A stretch of DNA of 64,000 nt from Tubulanus polymorphus (Eukaryota; Nemertea; Palaeonemertea; Tubulaniformes; Tubulanidae). Position numbers and translations under genes: made by a program. This document shows positions 12,594-23,559 of the stretch, in pieces. How positions within the stretch are numbered: position 1 is the first letter of the stretch; every line of letters starts with the position of its first letter. Below the pieces are notes generated by a model. The model was not told the origin of the DNA. It was given only the letters and a program-made list of their open reading frames with translations, and made no database searches. Location of the stretch: the NCBI RefSeq assembly GCF_964204645.1, contig NC_134035.1, positions 6,946,501 to 7,010,500 of the forward strand, in the 5' to 3' direction.

Positions 12594-13686
12594 GCCCCCC
12601 TGAAAACCCCGCTTCTCGTTTCCCTGGTTTCCCTTAGGTAGGTGGCAGTTACTTGAATAGTGACCACTCCCCCCGCAATTATAGCATTTAACTTGTGGGC
12701 ACAAGTTTTTGGGGTGGTCTGCATCCCTGCAACGCCAACATTTGTCATCGGCGGGTGGTCGACGATTGCCATTACCAGAGACAACTGCTTCCAAAACTTA
12801 CTCGAGTCATCAGCGTTCCCATCATCGACTTCAATTCATCGAGTTGTTTGGTTATGGCTGAGCTAGTCGAGTTGAGCTGGGTCTGGTTAACGGATACTTT
12901 TTGTTTATGAGTCGTGCCCTCAGTCAACCGTCTCGCTGTTTCCAGAGTCCGTGCTTGAGCGACTGCTGCAGCCAACGAACTTGGCTGGGCCGCATACATT
13001 GACTGCTTCGCTGAGACGGGTAGGCTATTACCTTTAAGGAATTGGTCTTTGGCCAATTCATCCTGCAGCTCGAAGGCAATGCCAGGGTATGCGTTCCTTG
13101 CCAGCTCTGCTAACTCGTCGGCATAGCGTTCCACAGATTCAGTTGTCTTTTGGTCCCTCCCTTTCAACAACATCTTAAAGTCATCCACAGTCTTTGTTTG
13201 TTGGAAACGGGATGATAGCCGCCGACAGAAATCATCATACGACAGGCTCGAGTCGAGACGTAGGTTCGAGACAGCCTGGTATGCCTCATGGTCAAGTCGC
13301 ATCATCAGGTGTGATTTACGCTGTTCGCCCCCGTTGATGCGAGAACTAATCTGGGCCAGGTCAGCGAATGCGTCAAACCTTTCGAGCCAAACGCGGAAAT
13401 TGTGTCCCATGGTATAGGGCTTGGGTGCCGGAATATTGTGCATTTTCGGGGTGGGTGCATCTCTCGTCACGACCCTCTCCATCACTTCAGTCAGTCGCTG
13501 GAGGATGGAATCCTCAGATGTTTTCAAATTTTCGGCTTTTGTCTTCGTTGGACGGCCACGTTTTGGTTTTAACGAGAGGTTACCCTCCCCACTAACCAGG
13601 AGGTCATGATGTGCAGCTCCGGCCGTTGGTGACATCGGCCTAGATAAGGCCAAGGGCTCACACACATCCTTCTCAACATCCGACAT
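12570..13686 (-). pseudogene. gag: gypsy gag with two CCHC knuckles, one frameshift
   Basis: The first 304-codon frame (13686 to 12772) is a typical retrotransposon Gag. It has a basic N-terminal patch with an AT-hook-like GRPTK, then the conserved W-x2-F region and the helix-rich capsid domain. The nucleocapsid lies in the next frame (12794 to 12570), with two zinc knuckles (CWRCRDADHPKNLC and CYNCGGSGHYSSNC). A 1-base frameshift close to 12,790 joins the two. The nucleocapsid frame stops at TAG just after the candidate -1 slip site into pol. The ATG at 13686 starts close behind the primer-binding site and is the natural start. Confidence 0.85.
12594..12600 (-). other. Candidate -1 ribosomal frameshift heptamer between gag and pol
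   Basis: In the nucleocapsid reading frame the sequence is G GGG GGC, which fits the X-XXY-YYZ rule. Slipping one base back places the ribosome exactly in the pol frame, which is open from here. The gag stop codon is 21 bases downstream. A following structure was not assessed. Confidence 0.5.
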
Positions 13687-13908
13687 AATTACTATTCTTT
13701 TATATAAATGACACAGAAAATACAGGACCGCAAATAAATGTAGGGGAAACAGGCACTTAAAAATACTAAATATGTACTAGGAATTACGAAGTAGGTAAAA
13801 AAATACGTTAAGTACATACAAAAAGTAACAGTAATTTACACAGACTAAACGGAGAAAAACGTGTTCACCGCTTCAACTCAATTTCAACTGGTTTTTTCAC
13901 AATCAAAT

Positions 13909-13926
13909 CCCACTACGCTGCCACCA
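13909..13926 (-). other. Primer-binding site
   Basis: Two bases after the 5' LTR the minus strand reads TGGTGGCAGCGTAGTGGG, beginning with the TGG that pairs with a tRNA CCA end. The exact tRNA was not assigned. Confidence 0.6.
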
Positions 13927-13928
13927 GA

Positions 13929-14122
13929 TGTAACGAGGTCCTATTCTGCCTGTTCCACAGTAGAAGTTTCCTCCAAATATCGACTCTGAGAGCCCAAAAA
14001 CCAGTAAAAAGGCGGACAAAAGATATTAACACAATCACCTATTGTTCTGTATTTTTTTTTGAGAGAGGGCAGCACCCTCCAGTTACAACATAGAAAACGA
14101 CTGATGGACATATTCCATCACA
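13929..14122 (-). repeat. 5' LTR of the gypsy element
   Basis: The partner of the 6568-6761 LTR at about 98% identity, followed in element orientation by the primer-binding site. At 194 bp it is short for a gypsy LTR. No TATA box is obvious. Confidence 0.93.
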
Positions 14123-14126
14123 GATC

Positions 14127-15039
14127 TTACGGCAATATGTAGGTTGGAGACAATGATTCTAGTGAAAACGATTAGCGAATCGAGCCAGGGTTCGCGGTAG
14201 AGGAAGGGGCCAGGTCAAAATCATGAATTTTGATATATTGGATTTTTGACCCCCCCCCTTTCTATCAAATCTTTTCCAAGACCTAATGGACCATATTTTT
14301 TCATAGCCATTAGGTATATCTATCTATATATAGGGAAAAATATTCATTCTGGGGACATTTTCTATTTTTCAAAACCATTTATTTCTCATTTTTTGCATAA
14401 TTTTCGCCAATTTCATAGAACATTTTTTGATGAAATTTAGATTGACAAGGTATATTTGACTATGATATTAGGCCTGGGTAAGGACATATAACCAGCTCCT
14501 CTCATGCGCTTAAGCAGCTAAGATGTGTTTCGAAAAACCGGTTCATCTTATATCACGTGACTAATACAGTTTTCTGCTTGTATCACGTGACTTATACAGT
14601 TTTCTGATACCCGGTTCAAAAGTTATGAACTAAATAAAATAAATAGTTTTCATCCGATTTACTCTAACTAAAATTCGGAGAAAAATGAGAATGATTAATA
14701 AGCATCGAACACTGTGCTGAAAATTCCATGTTGATGCCCGGCGTAGAATGCAATATTCACTGCGGAGCTGGGATGATAGCGCCCTCGTCTACTTACACAT
14801 GTAGCTCACCAAAATCAACGAAGCTGTTAATCTTAGTGACAGCGACATTGTATAAAGATGGCCGCTCACACCATAATTCTACCAATTTCGTTTCTAGATT
14901 TTCGGTCCAGCCTTCTGCCGTGCTGAAGGTTTGGTTTACGTTTTGAACTACTTGAATTTTAAAGTTAATGACTAATTACCAAGGACGCTAACTAGCGGTG
15001 ATAATTTGTACTATGTATATACGGTCACTCATTGGCTGG
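14127..15039. other. Non-coding, nothing recognised
   Basis: A short imperfect duplication (TATCACGTGACTTATACAGTTTTCTG-like, near 14,550-14,605) is the only structure noticed. No gene. Confidence 0.35.
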
Positions 15040-15310
15040 AACCCCTGCGCTCAGTTCCGTCGCGTCGCAGATGAGCTTATGTCGGCTGCGATCGAAAGCA
15101 ACTGCCCGCCTACCGTAGGCCGCAGTAGAACATGGGCAACTAGCCGGATACGGCTTGCGACGAGTCGGTAGGCGTCAGTAGGCGTCGCGTTGCCGTCGCA
15201 AGCCGGCTTATGTCGAACCGATTGAGGAGCAACTGACGGCCTCTCGTAGGCCGCTAGTTGCCGCTAATCGGCGATAAACCCAGTTGCGTCGGTAGGCGTT
15301 GCGTTGCTTG
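15040..15310. repeat. GC-rich internally repetitive block
   Basis: An abrupt GC-rich island in AT-rich surroundings, built from recurring TCGGTAGGCGT, GGCCKMTAGTTGCC and CTTATGTCG words in both orientations. It resembles the TCGCATCGCA/GTAGGTCGG repeats at 40,320-40,540 and 60,930-61,070, so it is probably a member of a dispersed non-autonomous family. Confidence 0.45.
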
Positions 15311-15689
15311 TCGACAAAAGCGAGCCTTTAGACAAAGGATAATCTGTTGATAGAAAAAGTTTTGTTTGAAAATATTTGAACTTAAAAATCAATTATGCAT
15401 ACGCCCGGGGTTAACTTGACGAAAAAAACGTTTGTATCATATGCAGATAAATTTTAAACAAGACTAATTTGCATTAAAAAACACCATGCTGGTGGACCAA
15501 CATAGTGAAATCGAACTCATGGTTCGGTGTGGTATTGTTCGCTATAATCCTGCCTCTGTACGGGAACGGTCACGATGACTTCTACCTCACACTGGCACTA
15601 CGGTATGATGAGGAGACGGTTACGTAACAAAGTTACTACGGATTGGCACGGCAACTACAAGGGAATGTACCTTTCAAAAACACCCCATT

Positions 15690-16080
15690 GAAGTTTGTTA
15701 CTTGTTCCTTATTCCTTGTTCCATTACTTATTAAGAATTCATCTCCGAATAAGGACAAGGAACCATTACTTGTTCCTTATTCAGATTTTGTCATTACTGG
15801 TTCAACTCTCGTTACCGGTTCAACTTTTTAATATTTTTTCGCCTCTATTATCACTAAAACTCCATAAATCGATTTGGCGTTATGGTTTTAGTATCGACGC
15901 ATAATCCGGTATTGATTAACTCCAAAAACACCAACAGACGACCTCTCACGACCTCCCCAGAGGGTTTTTCCTATTCAGAATTCACCTCCCAATAAGGAAC
16001 AAGGAACCGTTACCTGTTCCCGATTCAAATTTCTCACTACCGGTTCAACTTTCGTTACTGGTTCAACTTTTTTGATGTTT
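15690..16080. repeat. Partial tandem repeat with CTTGTTCCTTATT/GGTTCAACTTTT words
   Basis: Two diverged units, about 15,705-15,830 and 15,965-16,072, share in order GAATTCAYCTCC, AATAAGGAACAAGGAACC, TCACTACTGGTTCAACT and TTCAACTTTTT. A third diverged unit is at about 17,300-17,490, beyond the next array, with the same CATAAATCGATT and CTCACGACCT words. Open frames here are low-complexity by-products. Confidence 0.6.
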
Positions 16081-16739
16081 TTTTTGCCTACTTGGGACTT
16101 TAGTCCCAGCGGGCTATTGCGTTCACTTTTCGTCCGTTGTCCGTCGATAGACGGAATCCAGTTATTTTGGGAAGTTTTGAAGACGCTTCATGGTAATGTC
16201 TTGATATTTGGTTTATACATGTATCCTAGACACATCTTCAGCCCAAAAACTGGCCCTGTCAGATTCAAGATGGCCGACTGGCAGCCATTGTTGTTCGCCA
16301 AAATCAGCACTTTTTACACATTTTCGACGTTTTCGAGGGAAATTTTGAAGACGCTTTGATCAATTACCTTGATCTTTAGTTTATGTTTGAATCTTCCAAG
16401 GGCCCATCAGCATAAGAAAAATTGGGTCGATCTGACTCAAGATGACGTTTTTAGTGCCCAAAAATGTCAATTTTGGCCAGAATTCTAGGTCCTGTAGCTT
16501 CCTACTGGTTTGCCATTTCTCATTGCAATTTGTGATGGGTATTCTTTGGAAAGGGATGTTTTATACCTGAGACAGGTATTTTTGATCAGCCAATTATGAC
16601 GTACTCATTCGTAGGTGGGAAAAAGTTTTTCCACATTAAATTGATACCTAAGCATATTGTGTTACTATATTCAATTGATAAGTTGTAGCCCATAACGTGT
16701 TCTATGATTTTGGTGAGTTTCAAGGTCATTGGTTTTTGT

Positions 16740-17230
16740 ATGTGGCCACCAGGGGGCGTTGAATAATACAATAACTTAGTATTTCTATATTATATTTGTA
16801 CCTATGCATGTTTTGTTACCACAATAAATTGCAAAGTTGTAGCTTATGACATCTTCCATGATTCTGTTGGGTTTTAAGGACATAAGTTATTGTATATGGT
16901 CACCAGGGGGCGTTGAATAGTAGAATAACTTAGTATTTCCTTATTAGATTGGTACCTAGGCATATTTTGTTACCATGATCCATTGCAAAGTTGTAGTTCA
17001 TGACATTTACTACGATTGTGGTGAGTTTTAAGGTTTTTTTATTGGGTTTTCCATATGGTCACCAGGGGGCATTGAATAGTAGAATAGCATAGTATTTCCA
17101 TATCAAATTGGTAACAAGGCATATTTTGTTATCACAATCAATTACAAAATCATAGCTGCTGACATGTACTATGATTGTGGTAGGTTTCTAGGTCATTTGT
17201 TTTGTATATGGTCACTAGGGGGCGTTATTT
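16740..17230. repeat. ~155-bp tandem repeat, four units, each with a CTCF-like motif
   Basis: Each unit contains a YCACCAGGGGGCRTT box (at 16746, 16900, 17059 and 17212), followed by AATAGTAGAATARCWTAGTATTTC, TACCTAGGCATATTTTGTTA and CAAAGTTGTAG words. Spacings are 154, 159 and 153 bases. The box closely resembles the vertebrate/fly CTCF core. Whether CTCF binds here is unknown. Confidence 0.7.
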
Positions 17231-17480
17231 ATTAAAATTGTTAGATTTTTGAGCATTTGAAACCACTTCCCAAGTGGGCATGGTGTCCCTGGACCCCTAG
17301 TTTTCGTGTCTATTATCACTTAAACACCATAAATCGATTCGGCATAATAGTTTTAGTATTCACATCCTCCAGTATCGATTACCTCCAAACAAACCGACAG
17401 GCAACCTCTCACGACCTGCCCAGAGGGTTGTTACCTATTCAAAATCCATACCTAAATAAGGAACAATGAACCATTACTTG

Positions 17481-17810
17481 TCTGAAATAGTAGATTTCAT
17501 TATCTGGTGATCTTGTCTTTGGATGGGTACCGTTTTGATAATGCAGACTGGTCGTCGCTTATGCTATGATTTGACCATTCATCATGATGGCTATTGCGGT
17601 TTACAGCTCGAGTAGTTTTCAGCAACCCGTCTTATCATTCCCATAATACTTTTGCAATAATGATGCAGCAGCACAGATGTTTAAGGCATTTTTTGAACCA
17701 TGGACTTTTAAGCATGTTTGAAGCTAAGTTACTATTCCTCAGTCAATCTTCACAAATATCTTGAAGGGTCAGTAAATATATTTGATAAACTTTTAATCGA
17801 CTTGAGGGTA
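17481..17810. other. Short non-coding spacer
   Basis: No feature seen between the repeat array and the left end of the pogo-like element. Confidence 0.4.
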
Positions 17811-18153
17811 CTGTATAACCTCTCTATAGTCAACACTCGGGGTTCCGAAGAAATTGTACACTATAGAGAGGTGTTCACTAAATAGAGGAAGTCTCGGACT
17901 ACGATTACGATTACGATTACGAGTTATTTACACTCCAACCATTTCCATGGTATATGGAAGAAAACTATTACACATGTATATACAAATATTTACAAAACAA
18001 CACTGAAGTGATTAAAATTTAGAGAATGAAAACGTAACGAAATATATATATATATACATCAACTATTTACAATACTATATATACTATTATATACATCAAC
18101 TATTTACAATACTATATATACTATTGGAGGGATCTATATACATCTAAGCCGGT

Positions 18154-21100
18154 CTAAATGAATTTAGCTAAGTTGACCGTTGGGTTTTTCAGAATATCAA
18201 GGGTATTTAAGGTATTCAAATTCAAAAAGTTTTTGCGTTGTTCGTTAAGTAAGGTACAGTCAAACAGAAAATGGGATTCGTCACCTAAAGTATTACAAGT
18301 GGGGCATATTCTCTCGGCTCTGTCTAAATGAAGGCTTGAAAATTTGTTCACAGGTAAAATATAGGACCCCACCCTAAATTCAAATAAACTAGTTCCTAAG
18401 TCATCACCAAGTTCTATTATATACTTCTCTAACCTAATATCATTTTTATATTGCCTAAAGTTAGTGTATATCGGATTAGTATTTATGGCAGATACAGTTT
18501 CTTGAAGGTGCTGGTCACGGAGTATCTGTTTTATTCGTTTTGAAAAAGATTTACTGTTAGTCATGAATTGCTGCGTCCAAATGCAGGACAAACCACAGTC
18601 ATCAAACGTTTTCTTTATATATGATAACCAAGGGCTCTTAAATTTATCCCTTAAAAATAAATTGAAAGATATTTTATAGAGTATTGAATTAAGTTTGGTT
18701 TGCTTTCCAGATACTGTTTTAACCCAAAAGTTAAATAATCCTGCGTCTAACATCTATATTCAAAGGGTAACGTCCTAGCTCTGATAAAACTTGTAAGTTG
18801 CGAGAATATTTCGTCACTTTCATTAAGATTTTACAGAAGAAGCAATGAGTATTTTCTAATAAATCAAGATTCGTATCCCCAGATCTCACACCCATACATG
18901 GCTATTGGAGCAACACACGTATCAAATAATTTAAACATAACATCTATGGGCAATTTCAAATGTCTGCCTTTATGAACGATCGAAAACATAGCTCTCATAG
19001 CTTTATCGTAAAGATACTTTTTTGCCTTAGCAAAGTTACCATTCCAATTGAATTTTACTCCGAGATAAACATAATCTTCAACTACCTCTAACTCTTGATC
19101 ACCAAACATAAATTTCGAAATCGTTTTTATCCGGGATTTACTTCGCGCAAATACTAGTACTTTATTTTTCTCTGAGTTAACAGTGAGACCATTAGCCGCG
19201 CAATATTCAAATAAGGTATCTAAGTGTAGCTGAAGAGATTTCGCATCCTCAGCAAGAATAACTGTATCATCTGCGTATAGTATTATGAATAGATTCAGTA
19301 AAGTATCAATATCCTGATCACGATTCAAATTTAGTTTTTCTATAAATGACAAAGTCGGTTTTCCAAGATCAATGAAAAATTCTTCAATGTCGTTTAAGAA
19401 TAACGAAAAGAGGATAGGTGAGAGATTTTCGCCTTGTCTTAAGCCTCTATCAGCTGCAAAGTATTGTGACGTGCAACCATTTAATTTAACACATGATTTT
19501 ATGGAATTATACATATTTTTGACCACATTGAAAAAGTTTCCATTAACACTGTTAGCAATTAATTTTCGCCATAACGTTACCCTACAAATCGAGTCGAAAG
19601 CTTTCTTAAAATCAACAAAGGCGCAAAAAAGTCTTCTTCCCTGACAAAGATACAGCTCTACGATTGTTTTAAGCGTGTAAATATGATCAATGGTGGAATA
19701 TTTCGATCTAAAGCCAGCCTGGGCTTCACTTATAATGTGATTCGTATCTAGGAATGTTGACAATCTTTGATTTAGGGTACTTGTAAATAATTTACCAAGA
19801 CAGCTAACTAAGGTAATACCTCTATAATTATCAGGATTAGAGGGATCGCCATTCTTTTTGAAAATGGGTTTGATGACGCCTATAGACCACATCTCTAGAA
19901 CATATCCTGTTTTAAGAACTAAATTGAATAATTTTTGTAATATATCAACTAAAAACGGATACTGACTAACTCCCAACAGCTCATTCGTGATTCCATCAAT
20001 GCCTGGGGCCTTATTGTTTTTGAGTAAAGACATAGCCTTAATTACCTCATCACTGGTTATATCACTGTTCAAAATATAATTGTCATAGACAGGATGGTCA
20101 CCCACGTCTGGGGGCTCATCATCATCATCGTTTTCATTGTTAACATTATTCAAATCATTTAATCTCATAAAATGTTCAAGAAAAATATCAATATCTATAT
20201 TAGCCTCATTATTTTTTGTTCCGCTCGCAGAGTTTAGCATCGACCAATACTTTTTTGGGTTATTAATTTCGCATTCTCTCAATTCCTTAATAAATTCATC
20301 CTTTTGTGTCTTCTTATTTCCTCGGATGACCTTTTTATAGTTTTTAGACGAGTTCTTAAGGGATTCAAAATTGGAATGGGTAGGGCAACCCCTATATCTT
20401 TTTTTCATATAATTATATTTCTTCTGTGCATCTCTACAGTCCCTGCCAAACCATCTTTTGCGGACCGGTTTTTTGCAGTTATTACTTTTCCTACTTTTTC
20501 TATGGTACATCAAATTACACTCATCAGCACTTGATAATAAAGAAGATACAAATCTATCGGTAAGTCCATTAATGTCATCTGGCGATTGATTTCCTAGATC
20601 TTGCAACCCGTCCAACAGTAACTTATCTAAATCATTATCTCGTAATCTTGATTCTACATTCAGGAAAAATTGATTTGATCTAGTACTGTCACACCTAACT
20701 GAAGTGTTAAAGTTCGCGTGTTCATTACCCCTTTCATTATCGCTAGCAATGGTGTACCTAGAATTCGTATACACGCACAGATTAATAGGATTATGTCCAT
20801 CAGATAATAATGGGTCAAAAGGCATTATTTCAAAGTCCTCAACATAACCAAACAGTTCTAAATCACACACAAAATAATCGATGACACAAGTGTTCCTAAA
20901 AGTATAATTACCTGTCTGATCATTGCCACATCTGCCATTGAGGATAATTAGTGAATGGTTCTTACACAAATCTATTAGTTGATAGCCTGTATTATTCTTT
21001 CTTTTGTCCTGATTATTTCTAGTTGTGGGAACGCCTAAATTAATCAATGAGTCAACAATAGGGTCTAAGTTATCATCTTGAATTATCTGATTATCAGGTT

Positions 21101-21915
21101 CCAAAAAGTCTGGCATACAAGCGGTGTAAGCATTAAAGTCACCAGAAATTAACACATTGAAATCATACTCAACTTTCAATTGCAATAACTCTATTTCAAT
21201 TTCTCTGATAGCTATTTCTGAATAATAACGACTATTTTCTGGAGGAATATAAATTACACCTAAAAGTACATGTTTGTCGCGATTAAATAAATCTTTATCT
21301 AATAAATACCAAGATACAAACGCAGAGTCAGTCGAAATTGGTTTTATTTTATTTTTCATGAACTTCCTATATATGATACCGACGCCACCTGATCCTTTTT
21401 TTTGAAAACTTTTTCCTATTTTTAAAGTGCGCCATATGGGAGGCGGGCAAGCTACAACCTAAATTACCGTCTAAATCATCTAAGTGAGTTTCAGTTAGAC
21501 ATGTGATGTCATTATTGCTAATCAATTCACAGAATTCTGGGATATCGAGTTTAGCTATAAGGCCACATACATTCAGCGTAGAAAACTTTAATGATGATTT
21601 GATACAAGGAATTTCACTTATGTTTGCTGTACTAGTTACATTTTGCTTATTTAAATCAGAAGTGTTAACATTTCGCTTATTTACATCAGAAATGAAATTG
21701 TTAGGAGTTACATCAGGTACATGATTGTTACTATTTACATCAGGGTATGTATCTACCGTATGAGAATTTACATGCCAGCCAACGATATTTCTATTTACAT
21801 TTGGATAACTGTCACATAAATTTACACTATTTACAAATTCTATAACATAACAACAACTTCGAGATACAAGGACAGTCCGGTCTACGAATTGTACGCAAAG
21901 TCCCTCCGCTGGTTC
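18154..21915 (-). pseudogene. LINE ORF2: AP endonuclease and reverse transcriptase, frameshifted
   Basis: Three frame segments cover one protein. 21915-21367 starts in frame right after the ORF1 TAG. It has an Asn/Val-rich spacer, then the endonuclease N-terminus (TLNVCGL, CLTETHLDD), and shifts at an 8-base T run at 21396-21403. 21359-18864 holds the rest of the endonuclease (GVIYIPPE, SGDFNA, SDGHNPI) and the RT (FVDFKKAFDS, RGLRQGENLSPILFS, ILYADDTVIL, YLGVKFNW). 18753-18154 is the C-terminal domain with CPTC-x7-H-x4-C. There is no ATG in the first 160 codons. A further frameshift lies between 18,753 and 18,890. Endonuclease and RT motifs are otherwise intact. Confidence 0.85.
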
Positions 21916-22701
21916 CTAGTGGCTGTCCATCGGTACGCGGTCACGGTTTTCGCGGATAACGAGTTTGTCCCGTACAAAGAAAGCTTGTTTTCCGTTCGCT
22001 TTCGCGGCTCTCAGCTCGGGTAGCTTTTCGCGTCGTCTCGCCGTCCATTCCTCAGGCACCTGTTCATTCAGTCCTAAAGACGAGCCCGCGAGATTTTTCG
22101 CAACTGAACGTACCAGTTCACGATCTTTGAAGAATTTGAATTTTGCAACAATTGGGCGTGGTTTTTTCTGTTCGTTTTTCCTTCGTCCAAGGCGATGTGT
22201 TCGCGCGAATTTGAATGAGTCCACGGTCGTCTTCGGTAACTTAAGGTCTTTCTCGTAAAGGCCTTTAATTAAGTCCTCGGTATTCTCATTTTCGGATTCC
22301 TCGACGCCGTAAAAGATCAAATTATCGCGCATGCTACGCCATTGCTGATCTAGGAGTAGTTCATGGTCCGATTTGATAATTGCATCCTGATCAGCGACAA
22401 CTTTCTCTAAATCGCGAACTTTGCTTCTAAGTTGTTCGTTTTCACTCTTTAGTTGTAATACGTCCTGGTGGCAAAATTCAAGCGATTGTTTAACTTCGGT
22501 CATGTCCCTCTGCAAGTCGTCTAGAAGCTTTAATTTCGAAAGCTGGGAAAGAATCGCATCAAGTTTTGACGATATTCCATTGTCTGCTTCCACACGTGAT
22601 GCCGTTTCCTCAGTCGACTTATGATTCTGGCGATTCGGACGATTTGATGCTGCAGTCTTCTGCTTCTTGTTAGGGGGTGAAACACTTTGTCTTCCCGCCA
22701 T
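21916..22701 (-). CDS. LINE ORF1, L1-type nucleic-acid chaperone
   Basis: 261 codons from an ATG at 22701, intact. The N-terminal 35 residues are basic, and residues about 40-115 form a leucine/charged heptad coiled coil. From about 120 the non-canonical RNA-recognition fold typical of L1 ORF1p follows (MRDNLIFYG), with a C-terminal region carrying HRLGRR and FKFFKDRELV. Such proteins trimerise and bind LINE RNA in the RNP. The stop is a TAG, and the ORF2 frame continues directly behind it without a frame change. Confidence 0.85.
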   Translation of the reverse strand: MAGRQSVSPPNKKQKTAASNRPNRQNHKSTEETASRVEADNGISSKLDAILSQLSKLKLLDDLQRDMTEVKQSLEFCHQDVLQLKSENEQLRSKVRDLEKVVADQDAIIKSDHELLLDQQWRSMRDNLIFYGVEESENENTEDLIKGLYEKDLKLPKTTVDSFKFARTHRLGRRKNEQKKPRPIVAKFKFFKDRELVRSVAKNLAGSSLGLNEQVPEEWTARRREKLPELRAAKANGKQAFFVRDKLVIRENRDRVPMDSH

Positions 22702-23559
22702 TTTCTCCAGATCTCACCGAATATCACACAGATTTTGTGGTTGAAAAAGAAAAACAAATCGGTTAAGTTTCAATATATAGAAACGGGATTAACTGGACGC
22801 AAAGAATTAAACTAATCTAGGCCCTACGCACGTTAGTTCGTTTGTCATCAACCGGTGCGATTAGTCTTTGTCGACTATGCAATGTTAATTCGTTTGATAT
22901 AAGCTAGTTTTTAGTGTCTGTCGTGGCCGAATAATTAATACTAAATTCTCAGCTAATACGGGCTAAACGCACAAAAACGGCAACGGAATATAATAGATCT
23001 AAGGTAGAAAAAATAGTTTCCTTGGATAATGTTTCTAAGTGAAATGTGAAAATTTACCTTGACGGTCGTTTAAACAATTCAAGGAGCGCGCCGAAAGTAC
23101 GTCCGCAGAGTTCAGTACCTGTAGTCTCGTTGTGTCACGCCACCTACCAGCAGTTTGAATAACTACTCCCTAATATTAAGCATTAATCCAAAACAATAAC
23201 AGCTGTCCATTCACAATTGTAGTCTCCAATTAACCTAATCAGTACTGCCTGGGGACTATTAAACACAACTAGCCATTGAATGACCATGAGTTATGTACAT
23301 ACGGTATGTGACGAACAACTAGATGCTGATAACAATGAGTATACTAGCAATTTTGACTGTCTAGACATTCTGGGATGGGACCACTGTTCACAATAGAGAG
23401 GAAAAATGCTCATTTGGTACCAGAAAAAGCGTTCACTGTTTGTTATAGGGAGGTGTTCACTAAATGGAGGTTCTGTTTAATTGAAAATGAGTAGGGAACA
23501 TTTGGTTCCGGGCAAGAAGTGTTCACTAAGGGAGGTGTTCATTAAGGGAGGTTTTACTG

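Larger units (their letters stand above)
6564..14126 (-). mobile_element. Ty3/gypsy LTR retrotransposon, nearly full length
   Basis: Two 194-bp direct repeats (6568-6761 and 13929-14122) differ at about four positions and end in TG...CA. They are flanked by a perfect 4-bp duplication GATC (6564-6567 and 14123-14126). Between them, reading the minus strand, lie a primer-binding site, gag with CCHC knuckles, protease, reverse transcriptase, RNase H, integrase, an additional SGNH-type ORF and a polypurine tract. The LTR similarity implies a recent insertion. The copy is nevertheless damaged: one frameshift inside gag, one in-frame TGA in pol, and a disrupted integrase C-terminus. Confidence 0.95.
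17896..23390 (-). mobile_element. Non-LTR retrotransposon with L1-type ORF1
   Basis: Reading the minus strand it has a 5' region, ORF1 (coiled coil plus RNA-binding domain), ORF2 (AP endonuclease, reverse transcriptase, C-terminal Cys/His motif) and a 3' end of short CGTAAT tandem repeats (17,905-17,925). The flanks share a near-match TGTTCAC..AATAGAGAGGAA-like sequence (17,872-17,892 and about 23,374-23,394), which may be a decayed target duplication. The clade is uncertain. ORF2 carries two to three frameshifts. Confidence 0.8.
17811..23559. mobile_element. pogo/Tigger-like non-autonomous TIR element, split by a LINE
   Basis: The left end CTGTATAACCTCTCTATAG and the right end (reverse complement CAGTAAAACCTCCCTTAA) are inverted repeats carrying the ACCTCYCTATAGT..AACAC words typical of pogo-like elements. 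Each is flanked by TA (17809-17810 and 23560-23561). Only about 85 bp of the element remains on the left and about 175 bp on the right; the centre is the LINE at 17,896-23,390. No transposase is present. Confidence 0.6.
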
